A stretch of DNA of 12,557 nucleotides from an uncultured Erysipelotrichaceae bacterium (GTDB lineage: Bacteria > Bacillota_I > Bacilli_A > RF39 > UBA660). The DNA is taken from contig CADBMU010000010.1 in assembly GCA_902795845.1 (NCBI GenBank), positions 1-12,557 on the forward strand. The letters run 5' to 3'. Below, piece by piece: positions 1 to 6,422 of the stretch (the first letter of the stretch is position 1; each line of letters begins with the position of its first letter). Below the pieces are notes generated by a model. The model was given only the letters and a program-made list of their open reading frames with translations, was not told the DNA's origin and searched no databases. The position numbers and the translations under genes were made by a program.

Positions 1-178
<178 letters not shown>

Positions 179-239
179 ATTTAATTATTATTGATAGTTT
201 GAGAACTATATTATCTAGTTTTTAAAGGACAAAATCCTT
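179..239 (+). other. 23S-5S intergenic spacer with two small hairpins
   Basis: This short AT-rich spacer contains no tRNA. Two small inverted repeats are visible: ATAGTT/AACTAT (194-199 with 204-209) and AAGGA/TCCTT (225-229 with 235-239). The second sits directly before the 5S start. They are plausible rRNA processing stems, but this is inference from pairing only. Confidence 0.6.
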
Positions 240-345
<106 letters not shown>

Positions 346-358
346 TTTTTATGTTTAT

Positions 359-386
359 AAATACCCTTTGTCGGGTATTTTTTTAT
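359..386 (+). terminator. Intrinsic terminator of the rRNA operon
   Basis: AAATACCC (359-366) and GGGTATTT (373-380) form an 8-bp perfect stem with a 6-nt loop. A run of T follows to 384. It lies 15 nt after the 5S end and closes the rRNA transcript. Confidence 0.9.
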
Positions 387-414
387 TGCTTTTTAATCTA
401 TTAAATGTTATCAT
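386..414 (+). promoter_or_regulatory. Sigma-A-type promoter for the T-box/tyrS transcript
   Basis: TTGCTT (386-391), a 17-nt spacer, and TATCAT (409-414) preceded by TG one base upstream (an extended -10). Expected transcription start is about 421, just before the T-box stem I. The -35 box overlaps the T tail of the rRNA terminator. This is motif-based only. Confidence 0.6.
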
Positions 415-420
415 ATTATT

Positions 421-630
421 GTTAATTAAGTGATGATTAAATCAAAGTAGTTGTTGATAAATGTTTAAAGAGAGTTAGTGGTTGGTGAAAACTAATAACA
501 GTTAACAATGAAATTACAATTTATGAACTTAAAAAGGTGATGCTTTATAATCAAAAGTGTATGTTAATTCATAAACTAAGGTGGTACCGCGGAAATTTCC
601 GTCCTTAGATTTATGAATTTTTTATTTTTT
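421..630 (+). promoter_or_regulatory. T-box riboswitch leader, tyrosine (UAC) specifier
   Basis: The diagnostic T-box sequence AAGGTGGTACCGCGG is at 578-592. Upstream, stem I shows AGAGAG and GGTTGGTG distal elements (about 469-487). GTTGTT/AACAAT pairing leads into a specifier loop where TAC (515-517), followed by A, is the likely tyrosine codon. The terminator is AATTCATAAACTAAGG (566-581) pairing with 603-619 with one bulged base, followed by a T-rich run to 630. Uncharged tRNA-Tyr should pair its 3' end with the T-box bulge and stabilise the antiterminator, allowing transcription of the next two genes when tyrosine charging is low. The leader ends directly at the Shine-Dalgarno site (631-636). 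Identification is firm. The exact stem I boundaries are estimated. Confidence 0.93.
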
Positions 631-646
631 AGGAGGGTAAAAGTTA

Positions 647-1063
647 ATGGATAGAAAAGGAAATTTAATCGATATCTTGTTAAATGTTGATGAGAAGAAT
701 TCTAATTTGAATTTAATCGGTATTTTAACATTAGCAGGGTTTCATGTTAAGCTAATTAATCATGAAAATAGTTTTTACAGGGTAGTTTATACTCAAAATG
801 GTTATTCAGTGTATATAAATACTTTAGAGAGTAATTTTGAAGGAATAAGGTTTTATCTTGCATACCTTATAGCTACATTCTTATTAGAAGGTGAATATCA
901 AGATATAATCTTATCAAACAGTGATTTTGCTTTTTCAAGTGAAACTTATCAATTAGCATTAGAATTGTATCAAGTTACTGATTTTGATAAATTAAAAATG
1001 CAAATATTGAAAATTAAAAATAGTAGAAGTTTAAAAAAGGAGAGAAGTTATGACGTTATTTGA
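647..1063 (+). CDS. Degenerate ImmA/IrrE-like protein, first gene of the T-box/tyrS operon
   Basis: This is a 138-residue soluble protein with no signal peptide or membrane segment. Its start is well supported by AGGAGG (631-636), 10 nt before the ATG. I recognise no annotated family with certainty. Residues 68-80 (RFYLAYLIATFLL) align without gaps to the zinc-protease helix of ImmA/IrrE proteins, roughly RFTLAHELGHYLL. In that alignment the two His and the Glu of HExxH are replaced by Tyr, Leu and Thr. A following helix (about 99-109, ETYQLALELYQ) sits where that family has its ExxANxFAxELL helix. If the relationship is real, the protein cannot bind zinc and would be a pseudoenzyme or binding protein. 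It is transcribed from the tyrosine T-box and its 3' end overlaps tyrS by 14 nt, suggesting translational coupling. The existence of the gene is well supported. The family assignment is inference from a short motif. Confidence 0.85.
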   Translation: MDRKGNLIDILLNVDEKNSNLNLIGILTLAGFHVKLINHENSFYRVVYTQNGYSVYINTLESNFEGIRFYLAYLIATFLLEGEYQDIILSNSDFAFSSETYQLALELYQVTDFDKLKMQILKIKNSRSLKKERSYDVI

Positions 1064-2276
1064 AGATTTAAAATATAGAGGACTAATAAAGGATATTTCA
1101 AGTCCTGAACTTGAAGATAAATTAAACAATGAAAAATTAACATTTTATATTGGAACAGATCCAACTGCTGATTCAATGCATATAGGACATTTTTCATCAT
1201 TTTTAATAGCTACCAGACTTGCAAAATATGGTCATAAACCAATTTTACTTATTGGAGGTGCTACAGGGCTTATAGGGGATCCAAAACCATCTAAAGAAAG
1301 ACCTATGATAACACCTGAAGAAGTAGAACATAATGTAGAGGGACTTACTAAACAAGCTAAAGAAATATTTGGCTTTGAAGTTGTTAATAACTATGATTGG
1401 ACTAAAAATATCAGTACTATTGATTTCTTAAGAGATTGGGGAAAATATATAAATGTTAATTATATGCTTGATAAAGATATTATTTCAAGAAGATTAGAAT
1501 CAGGAATAACATTCTGTGAGTTTGCTTATACAATTATGCAAGGATTAGATTTTGTTACATTGTATGAACAAAAAGGTGTTACCCTACAAGTAGCTGGATC
1601 TGATCAATGGGGTAATATTACAACAGGAATTGAACTTGCTCGTAAGAAATTAGATAAAGAATTATATGGAATGACAATGCCACTAGTTTTAGATGCAAAT
1701 GGTGTTAAATTTGGTAAGACAGAAGGTAATGCTTTATGGCTTGATAAAAATAAAACATCAAGTTATGAATTATATCAGTATTTAATAAATTCAAGTGATA
1801 TATGTGTAATTGATTATTTAAAGAAATTAACTTTCCTTACTAAAGAAGAAATAGAAAAAATTGAAATTGAACATAATAAAGCTCCAGAATTAAGAATTGC
1901 TCAAGAAGCTTTAGCACGTGAAGTAATAACTTTCTTACATGGAAGTGAAGAATATGAAAAAGCAAAAAAAATCAGTAAAGCATTATTTACTGATGAAATA
2001 AAAACATTAGATGCTAAAACTCTTAAAGATAATTTTAAAGATGTTCCTTCATTCGTTATAAATGAAGATATAAATATCATTGATTTACTTGTTAATAATA
2101 AAATATGTTCAAGTAAAAGAGAAGCAAGAGAATTAGTAAATGGCAATGCCATTAGTATAAACAATGATAAAATAACTGATGAAAATTATCTTGTTACTAA
2201 AGATAACGCTATTGATAAAGAAGTAGTAATTATAAAAAAAGGCAAGAAAAAATATTTCTTAGGCTTATATAAATAA
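1050..2276 (+). CDS. tyrS: Tyrosyl-tRNA synthetase
   Basis: This class I aminoacyl-tRNA synthetase attaches tyrosine to tRNA-Tyr in the cytoplasm. The 408-residue length is close to that of bacterial TyrS. The Rossmann-fold catalytic core carries the HIGH signature exactly (residues 44-47, MHIGHF). It also has YxxxQxxD (Y160, Q164, D167), the GSDQWGNI tyrosine-site stretch (183-190), and KFGKT (220-224), the TyrS form of KMSKS. The C-terminal region (about 335-405) has the S4 RNA-binding pattern (IDLLVNNKICSSKREARELV), which contacts the tRNA. The ATG at 1050 is preceded by AAGGAGA (1037-1043) inside the end of the upstream gene. Regulation is by the tyrosine T-box at 421-630, which matches the enzyme's substrate and supports the specifier assignment. 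No key residues are missing. Confidence 0.98.
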   Translation: MTLFEDLKYRGLIKDISSPELEDKLNNEKLTFYIGTDPTADSMHIGHFSSFLIATRLAKYGHKPILLIGGATGLIGDPKPSKERPMITPEEVEHNVEGLTKQAKEIFGFEVVNNYDWTKNISTIDFLRDWGKYINVNYMLDKDIISRRLESGITFCEFAYTIMQGLDFVTLYEQKGVTLQVAGSDQWGNITTGIELARKKLDKELYGMTMPLVLDANGVKFGKTEGNALWLDKNKTSSYELYQYLINSSDICVIDYLKKLTFLTKEEIEKIEIEHNKAPELRIAQEALAREVITFLHGSEEYEKAKKISKALFTDEIKTLDAKTLKDNFKDVPSFVINEDINIIDLLVNNKICSSKREARELVNGNAISINNDKITDENYLVTKDNAIDKEVVIIKKGKKKYFLGLYK

Positions 2277-2302
2277 TGAAAAAAACTCCTAGACATATTA
2301 TA
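2273..2302 (+). promoter_or_regulatory. Candidate mother-cell (sigma-E/K-like) promoter for the small Tyr/Pro-rich gene
   Basis: CATATTATA (2294-2302) fits the CATAnnnTA -10 pattern of the sporulation sigma factors E and K. An ATA lies 18 nt upstream (2273-2275), as in sigma-E promoters. It sits inside the loop of the tyrS terminator hairpin, so RNA started here would lack the 5' arm. The predicted start (about 2308) falls almost on the Shine-Dalgarno site, which is a point against it. Such 6-base matches are common by chance in AT-rich DNA. Confidence 0.25.
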
Positions 2303-2321
2303 AAATAAGAAGGGAGTTTTT
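2281..2321 (+). terminator. Probable tyrS intrinsic terminator, overlapping the next gene's ribosome binding site
   Basis: AAAAACTCC (2281-2289) pairs with GGAGTTTTT (2313-2321), giving 9 bp followed by a short T/A-rich stretch. It begins 5 nt after the tyrS stop. The 3' arm overlaps the Shine-Dalgarno region of the gene at 2325, so the hairpin would both end the tyrS transcript and hide that site on read-through RNA. The loop is long (23 nt) and the T run is weak, so its strength is uncertain. Confidence 0.55.
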
Positions 2322-2324
2322 ATT

Positions 2325-2516
2325 ATGTATCCAAATAATTATCCATATGAAGACAGACAATTTTTCTTTCCTTTTTTAGTCGGAGCAGTGACAGGTGGAG
2401 CAGCAGTAGGGTTAACAAGACCAAGACCCGTGTATGTAAATCAACCATATTACCCTAATTACAATTATCCTTATGGTTATTCATCATATAGTTATTATTA
2501 TCCTAGATATTATTAG
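2325..2516 (+). CDS. Small Tyr/Pro/Asn-rich protein, possible spore coat component
   Basis: This 63-residue protein is preceded by the Shine-Dalgarno-like AAGAAGGGA (2307-2315). It has three parts: a polar N-terminus with YPxxYP (2-8), a short hydrophobic Gly-rich stretch (about 13-30, FFFPFLVGAVTGGAAVGL), and a C-terminal half made almost entirely of Tyr, Pro, Asn and Ser (QPYYPNYNYPYGYSSYSYYY). About 19 residues are Tyr. Low-complexity Tyr-rich small proteins of this kind occur among spore coat and crust proteins of Firmicutes, where tyrosines can be cross-linked, and a CotY/CotZ-type gene lies nearby at 4398. No specific family is recognised. The coat assignment rests on composition and context alone. 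Its last 14 nt overlap the convergent SEDS gene. Confidence 0.7.
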   Translation: MYPNNYPYEDRQFFFPFLVGAVTGGAAVGLTRPRPVYVNQPYYPNYNYPYGYSSYSYYYPRYY

Positions 2517-3606
2517 TTTTTAATCTTAAGATAATTGCTATATAAAAAGAGAATACTACTAATGATGAACCACCATATGACAAAAATGGAAGACATATTC
2601 CCATTATTGGAAGATATCCAATGTTCATAAATATATTGTATAATTGACTAAAAATAAAAACACTTATAAAGCCACTAGTAAATAACTTAGTGGTTTTATT
2701 TTTTGTTTTAAAAATAGAATTAATAAAATATGTATCAATTATAAAATAACATATAATTATAACTAAACTACAAATAAAACCCATACTACTAACAGCAACA
2801 GAAAAAGCAAAATCAGTAGCGGCTTCAGGGATATATATACTTGCCTTATTAATTCCATATCCCCAAATATTTCCATTACCAATAGCAATTAAAGCATTAT
2901 TAAGTTGCATATTATTTTTTAAATTAAATATTCGATCCATTCGATAAAAAAATGTTGTACCAATTAAATTAATTAAAGTATCTTGTTTAAAATAAAATAA
3001 ATAGAAAAATGAGCTTATAAATAGAGTAACTAAAATAAAAATTAATAAAAACCACCATTTACTAATATCTGATGAAAATAACATAAATAAAGTAATAATT
3101 CCTAAAAAAATAATTGCTCCAGTATCAGGTTCTAAGAATATTAAAATACTTGGTATTAAAAATATTATTAAAACTTTTAACAAAAAAATAAAATCAGTTT
3201 TTATATTTTTTCTTTTATATTTTTTTATGATAGTAGTTAAATATAAAGTATAGCTTAGCTTCATAAATTCACTTGGTTGAAAAGCAATGAAACCAAGGTT
3301 AAACCAAGCTCTTGCTCCATTAACCGTATTTCCAAATTTTAAGACTAATAAAAGTAATAAAACATTAAATAAGTAAATTATACTAGAAAATTTAAATAAC
3401 ATTTTTATATTTGGAAGAAATAAAATAATTATAATAGAAATAAAATACCAAATCATTTGCTTATTTAAATGATTTACATATATTTTAGAAATATATCTGG
3501 AATTATACATGGTTAAAAAACTAATAACCATGAGTATTATTAGAGGAACAAATAATATTAAGTTTTTCTTATTTAATATTTTTTTCATATAATTATTATG
3601 TCTCAT
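2503..3606 (-). CDS. SEDS-family peptidoglycan glycosyltransferase (RodA/FtsW/SpoVE type)
   Basis: This polytopic membrane protein polymerises glycan strands from lipid II, normally with a class B penicillin-binding protein partner. At 367 residues with about ten hydrophobic segments it has the usual family size. Family signatures are NGARAWFNLG (96-105), FQPSEFMKL (109-117), EPDTGA (159-164), PEAATDF (260-266, with the presumed catalytic Asp at 265) and the C-terminal LPFLSYGGSSL (339-349). The normally acidic EE of the TDFxFxxxxEExG stretch is SS here (273-274), which is unusual. RodA, FtsW and SpoVE cannot be separated with confidence. GAxAW and the spore-gene neighbourhood allow an elongation or sporulation role. 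An internal Met at residue 7 (start 3588) is a realistic alternative, since neither start has a clear Shine-Dalgarno site. A TATGAT box at 3624-3619 could serve as -10. Confidence 0.93.
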   Translation of the reverse strand: MRHNNYMKKILNKKNLILFVPLIILMVISFLTMYNSRYISKIYVNHLNKQMIWYFISIIIILFLPNIKMLFKFSSIIYLFNVLLLLLVLKFGNTVNGARAWFNLGFIAFQPSEFMKLSYTLYLTTIIKKYKRKNIKTDFIFLLKVLIIFLIPSILIFLEPDTGAIIFLGIITLFMLFSSDISKWWFLLIFILVTLFISSFFYLFYFKQDTLINLIGTTFFYRMDRIFNLKNNMQLNNALIAIGNGNIWGYGINKASIYIPEAATDFAFSVAVSSMGFICSLVIIICYFIIDTYFINSIFKTKNKTTKLFTSGFISVFIFSQLYNIFMNIGYLPIMGICLPFLSYGGSSLVVFSFYIAIILRLKTNNI

Positions 3607-3644
3607 ATTTGGACTTTTATCATAGAATATAGTGAGGTGTTACT

Positions 3645-3941
3645 ATGAATAAAGAATTACCAAAAGTATTTGCTAATAAGATAGACAAAAAAATTAATAA
3701 TTCACAAGATATCTTTTATGAAGAAGAAAAGAAGAGTGAAATAAATGACGTTAGAAATATAGGTAGAAAAATATCAGATATATTTAATTCTTCTAATTTT
3801 GTTTATAAAAGTAAGGTTAGGATTACAACGTATGATAAGACATTTACAAAAACTATTGTGGGTAGAAAGAATAATTATTTATTAACAATGGATAATGAAG
3901 CAATTAATATAGATAACATTTTAGATATAGAACAAATATAA
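3645..3941 (+). CDS. Conserved hypothetical small cytoplasmic protein
   Basis: This 98-residue protein has no signal peptide or membrane segment. The start is supported by GTGAGGTG (3632-3639). The N-terminal half (1-50) is charged and probably helical or disordered, with an acidic/basic run around EEEKKSE (26-32). The C-terminal half (51-98) reads as short beta strands: VYKSKVRITTYD, KTFTKTIVGRKNNYLLTMDN, AINIDNILDIEQI. This alternation recalls a small beta-barrel that presents a value followed by a residue-by-residue 'INIDNILDI' strand, as in small RNA- or ligand-binding folds, but I do not recognise the family. It is transcribed divergently from the SEDS gene, separated by 38 bp, and ends in a terminator shared with the convergent EIIB-like gene. 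Confidence 0.75.
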   Translation: MNKELPKVFANKIDKKINNSQDIFYEEEKKSEINDVRNIGRKISDIFNSSNFVYKSKVRITTYDKTFTKTIVGRKNNYLLTMDNEAINIDNILDIEQI

Positions 3942-3966
3942 AAATATAGCTCTCGCTATATTTTTA
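3941..3966. terminator. Bidirectional intrinsic terminator
   Basis: AAAATATAGC (3941-3950) and GCTATATTTT (3955-3964) form a perfect 10-bp stem with a 4-nt loop, A-rich on the left and T-rich on the right. It therefore works in both directions for the convergent genes ending at 3941 and 3964. The stem overlaps both stop codons. Confidence 0.85.
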
Positions 3967-4281
3967 TATGATTTCATCAATGTATTTTTTTAATACTCTT
4001 GCATCTTTGCCAAAAATTATTTTTAATTGATTATCAATTTCAACTATTCCTTTAGCTCCAAGCTTTTGAATAGCATCTTTATCAACTTTTGAAATATCTT
4101 TTAAAATAACTTTGAAACGTGACATATTGCATTCAGCATTAATAATATTATCTTTTCCACCAAGGTATCCAATCAACTTATTAGCTTCAACACTAAAGTC
4201 TTTTTTCATTAATTTAATAACGATTAATGAAATAATTAATAAAGCTAAAATGATAATACCATATTCTATTACCTTATCCAT
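3964..4281 (-). CDS. Membrane-tethered orphan PTS EIIB-like domain with displaced active-site cysteine
   Basis: This 105-residue protein has one N-terminal transmembrane helix (about 6-24) followed by a complete glucose-family EIIB domain (34-105). The domain aligns without gaps to E. coli PtsG IIB: LGGKDNIINAECNMSRFKV (40-58) against FGGKENITNLDACITRLRV, then DISKVDKDAIQKLGAKGIV (62-80) and IIFGKDARVLKKYIDEI. In normal EIIB the Cys before I/xTR carries the phosphate on its way to the sugar. Here that column is Asn52 and a Cys occupies the preceding column (51). No EIIA or EIIC is encoded nearby. It is therefore an orphan, perhaps a regulator or a divergent phosphocarrier, and activity is unproven. 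The start is supported by AGGTGA just upstream, and a TATAAT box lies at 4303-4298 on the minus strand. Confidence 0.88.
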   Translation of the reverse strand: MDKVIEYGIIILALLIISLIVIKLMKKDFSVEANKLIGYLGGKDNIINAECNMSRFKVILKDISKVDKDAIQKLGAKGIVEIDNQLKIIFGKDARVLKKYIDEII

Positions 4282-4297
4282 TTTATCACCTATTAAA

Positions 4298-4303
4298 ATT
4301 ATA
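4298..4303 (-). promoter_or_regulatory. Candidate -10 box for the EIIB-like gene
   Basis: On the minus strand TATAAT (4303 to 4298) lies about 17 nt before the ATG at 4281. No good -35 box is seen at 16-18 nt upstream, where the sequence is a T-rich tract. Only the -10 is supported. Confidence 0.35.
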
Positions 4304-4340
4304 CTATAAATATAAAAAAAAAGAAATAACTAAAACAATC

Positions 4341-4367
4341 ACTATTTTGGAAATTTAACATAAATTA
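4341..4367 (+). promoter_or_regulatory. Candidate sigma-K-type promoter of the spore coat gene
   Basis: AC (4341-4342), 16 nt, then CATAAATTA (4359-4367) matches the sigma-K pattern AC-N16/17-CATAnnnTA. The expected start is about 4374, giving a leader of about 24 nt to the ATG at 4398. This fits a late mother-cell coat gene and makes the upstream in-frame ATG at 4371 unusable. It is motif-based, in AT-rich DNA. Confidence 0.5.
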
Positions 4368-4397
4368 ATAATGAGAATACATGAAAGGGTGAAAGAT

Positions 4398-4835
4398 ATG
4401 TGCAATAACAATAATAAATCAAGTTCTAGTTGTATTGCTGAAATATTAAACGTAATTTTAGTATTACAACAAAATGCATGTCCTGACAGTTGTTTGGATT
4501 CATGTGACAGACCATCTTTAGGAGGAGGTCCAAATTGCTTAATTTGTAATACAAGACCAATAATGTTATATACATGTTGTTCAAATAGTACACCACTTAG
4601 CATGCCAACAACTAAAGATTTACCAGCAACTAATGCTGAAGGACAATTATGTTCATGCGTATTCAGAGTAGAGAAAGTAGATGGAAATTGCTGTACATGT
4701 AGAGTACTTGCTGATAATCCTGATACTGCAAGTATTAATCCATATATAGCAACAAACTCATTCTTCACAATTGACTTAGGTTGTGTTTGTTGTATAAAAT
4801 GCTTAACTGATACTTATATAGAATGTGTTTGCTAA
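4398..4835 (+). CDS. Spore coat protein, CotY/CotZ family (Cys-rich)
   Basis: This 145-residue protein contains 20 Cys (about 14%). It matches the CotY/CotZ outer-coat/crust family in length (B. subtilis CotZ is about 148) and in pattern. It has a helical N-terminus with SSSSCIAEILNVILVLQQNAC (8-28), a central TPLSMPTTKDLP stretch, then CVFRVEKVDGNCCTCRVL and TIDLGCVCCIKCL near the end, corresponding to the family's FRVExVxGxCA and VDLxCFCAIxCL motifs. These proteins self-assemble into disulfide-linked two-dimensional lattices on the spore surface. I prefer the ATG at 4398 over the in-frame ATG at 4371, because AAAGGGTGA (4384-4392) is correctly spaced for 4398 and MCNNNN begins the family-like sequence. 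A sigma-K-like promoter lies upstream. This is the best sign that the organism sporulates. Confidence 0.92.
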   Translation: MCNNNNKSSSSCIAEILNVILVLQQNACPDSCLDSCDRPSLGGGPNCLICNTRPIMLYTCCSNSTPLSMPTTKDLPATNAEGQLCSCVFRVEKVDGNCCTCRVLADNPDTASINPYIATNSFFTIDLGCVCCIKCLTDTYIECVC

Positions 4836-4837
4836 TG

Positions 4838-4868
4838 AAAAAAGACTTTCAAAAACAAGTCTTTTTTT
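4838..4868. terminator. Bidirectional intrinsic terminator
   Basis: AAAAAAGACTT (4838-4848) pairs perfectly with AAGTCTTTTTT (4857-4867), with an 8-nt loop, an A run on one side and a T run on the other. It serves the coat gene on the plus strand and the metallophosphoesterase operon on the minus strand. Confidence 0.88.
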
Positions 4869-5709
4869 AATTGTTATAAAGTCTAAATAAATCAATACTT
4901 GGACGATTATTAAATCTAAATTTATAATCTTGGGTACCAATACCACTATTAACATACATTTTTACATTACCAACATTATATAATCCTTTAGTATAATTAT
5001 CAGTTCCTTTTAAATGAATTAAACCACCAACAAAAGGAATATTAATTAATCCTCCAAGAGAGTGAGAAGTAAATAAAACATTTACTTTATAATCTTTTAT
5101 TTCATTTACTATAGTAGGTTCATGAGCAATTAAAATCGTAAAATAATCATTCTCATCACCTAAAATAGTAAAGGCACTATTATAATCTATTTTACTTTTT
5201 AAAATAGATGTTGTTCCTACTATTTTAATTGGAACAGTGTTTTTATAATATATTAGTTCATTAGAATTATCTAGGATAGTAAAATTAGCATATTTAAATA
5301 TGGTCTCAAAATCAGTTAAATTACTATAATCTTGATCACCCTTAACAGCATATTTATTTACCGTATCATCAATTTTACTAAGTTCTTCTTTTAAAGAATT
5401 AACATCATTTTCTGTTATTTTAATTGAATTGTCAAATAAATCTCCTGCAAAGATAATTAAATCTGGTTTCAACTGGTTAATTTTATTAACCAGTAGTTTT
5501 ATATCTTTTAATGAAGTAGTATTGCCATAATGAATATCAGCAAATTCTACTATTTTAAATCCTTCAAAAGAAGTTGGAATATCGTTATCAACAACTGGAG
5601 TTTCAATTACTTTAACTCCAGTCGTTCCAATATATCTTGCATATAAAACAAAACAAACTACTATTAATACTATAAAAATTAAAAAACTTATAATTTTCTT
5701 CTTTTTCAT
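4867..5709 (-). CDS. Membrane-tethered metallophosphoesterase (YkuE-like), catalytic motifs partly lost
   Basis: This 280-residue protein has an N-terminal transmembrane anchor (about 5-23) and a calcineurin-like phosphoesterase domain (50-280), probably outside the membrane. It follows the YkuE-type layout throughout, including IPFxGxLI (224-231), GLYNVGNVKMYVNSGIGT (242-259) and RPSIDLFRL (269-277). Intact motifs are DIH (58-60, DxH), GDLFD (89-93) and the HEP His (196). Altered motifs are the canonical GNHD, which is GDQD (124-127), and GHSHGGQ, which is SHSLGGL (215-221), losing the second His ligand. Metal binding is therefore likely reduced or changed, and the protein may be a pseudoenzyme or have a different activity. 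It is last in a three-gene minus-strand operon, 8 nt after the CPBP gene. Related proteins act on envelope phospholipid or peptidoglycan intermediates. The substrate here is unknown. Confidence 0.9.
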   Translation of the reverse strand: MKKKKIISFLIFIVLIVVCFVLYARYIGTTGVKVIETPVVDNDIPTSFEGFKIVEFADIHYGNTTSLKDIKLLVNKINQLKPDLIIFAGDLFDNSIKITENDVNSLKEELSKIDDTVNKYAVKGDQDYSNLTDFETIFKYANFTILDNSNELIYYKNTVPIKIVGTTSILKSKIDYNSAFTILGDENDYFTILIAHEPTIVNEIKDYKVNVLFTSHSLGGLINIPFVGGLIHLKGTDNYTKGLYNVGNVKMYVNSGIGTQDYKFRFNNRPSIDLFRLYNN

Positions 5710-5717
5710 ATTTCACC

Positions 5718-6419
5718 TTACATTGTTACAAGTATTAAAAATACTGTTAGGGCATTGTGTAACATATGAATACACATTGTTGTACAAATATTATCAGTTT
5801 CATAATAAGCTTTAGCAAAAGCACATCCTAAAGCACTATAAGGAATAATATAAAGAACTTGAATCCAATTTTTTAACATTTCAGCAAATTGCATTCCTTC
5901 AAATGCCGTATAAACATGAAGTCCTCCAAAAAATAGTCCTGAAAATATACAATAAGGTAAACATTTACTAAAAGCTTTTCTAAAACCTAGTCTAAATACT
6001 ATTTCTTCAACTAATGGTCCAACAAAGACCATTGCTATAACAGAATAAAGGGGATACATTTTTAAATATTCACGATTTACAGATTCATTAGTTGGAAGAC
6101 CACCACTAATAAGATTAATTACTAAATTAGAAGTAACCATTACTAGAAATCCAACGAAGTAATATTTAAATCCTGTATCTAAATTCTTTTTATAATCAGT
6201 TTTAAATTTTTTAATATCATTAATAATTGTTTTTCTAAATATAAAGAATAAAATTAAGAATATAATTATTTCTGCTAAAGATAAGTAAATATTACTAATC
6301 ATTTTAGAAGAAGATTTAAAACTAGGACCAAAGATAACACTTAGTATTATTGGTAATGCTTTAAAATATAATAAAAATACCAATATTCCAATTACAAAGT
6401 TTTTTATTTTTTCTTTCAT
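5718..6419 (-). CDS. CPBP-family (CAAX/Abi-type) intramembrane glutamic protease
   Basis: This 233-residue multi-pass membrane protein has about seven hydrophobic segments. The three family motifs are intact: EEIVFR (138-143, EExxxR), F162-H168 in FFGGLH, and HMLHN (218-222, HxxxN). Together they form the intramembrane active site of the Rce1-like fold. In bacteria such proteins process prenylated-like substrates rarely. Most are linked to peptide export, bacteriocin self-immunity or membrane-protein cleavage, and the substrate here is not evident. It is the middle gene of the minus-strand operon, 3 nt after the thioredoxin gene and 8 nt before the phosphoesterase, so the three are almost surely co-transcribed. 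No missing key residues are seen. Confidence 0.92.
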   Translation of the reverse strand: MKEKIKNFVIGILVFLLYFKALPIILSVIFGPSFKSSSKMISNIYLSLAEIIIFLILFFIFRKTIINDIKKFKTDYKKNLDTGFKYYFVGFLVMVTSNLVINLISGGLPTNESVNREYLKMYPLYSVIAMVFVGPLVEEIVFRLGFRKAFSKCLPYCIFSGLFFGGLHVYTAFEGMQFAEMLKNWIQVLYIIPYSALGCAFAKAYYETDNICTTMCIHMLHNALTVFLILVTM

Positions 6420-6422
6420 ATT

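Noticed and set aside
1901..2164. Minus-strand reading frame within tyrS
   Set aside because: It lies wholly inside the well-conserved tyrS and has no start signals.
3621..3629. CATAGAATA, another CATAnnnTA match before the hypothetical gene at 3645
   Set aside because: No AC or ATA at a usable distance upstream, and transcription would begin inside the ribosome binding site. Such matches are frequent by chance in AT-rich DNA.
4112..4309. Plus-strand reading frame over the EIIB-like gene
   Set aside because: It is antisense to a clear EIIB domain and shows no independent signals.
4371..4397. Upstream in-frame ATG for the coat gene
   Set aside because: It has no Shine-Dalgarno site, adds residues unlike the family, and would lie at or before the predicted transcription start. 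The ATG at 4398 has a well-placed AAAGGGTGA.
4355..4768. Long minus-strand reading frame (137 codons) opposite the coat gene
   Set aside because: It is antisense to a recognisable CotY/CotZ protein, has no ribosome binding site or family motif, and its sequence is the expected shadow of Cys/Asn-rich codons.
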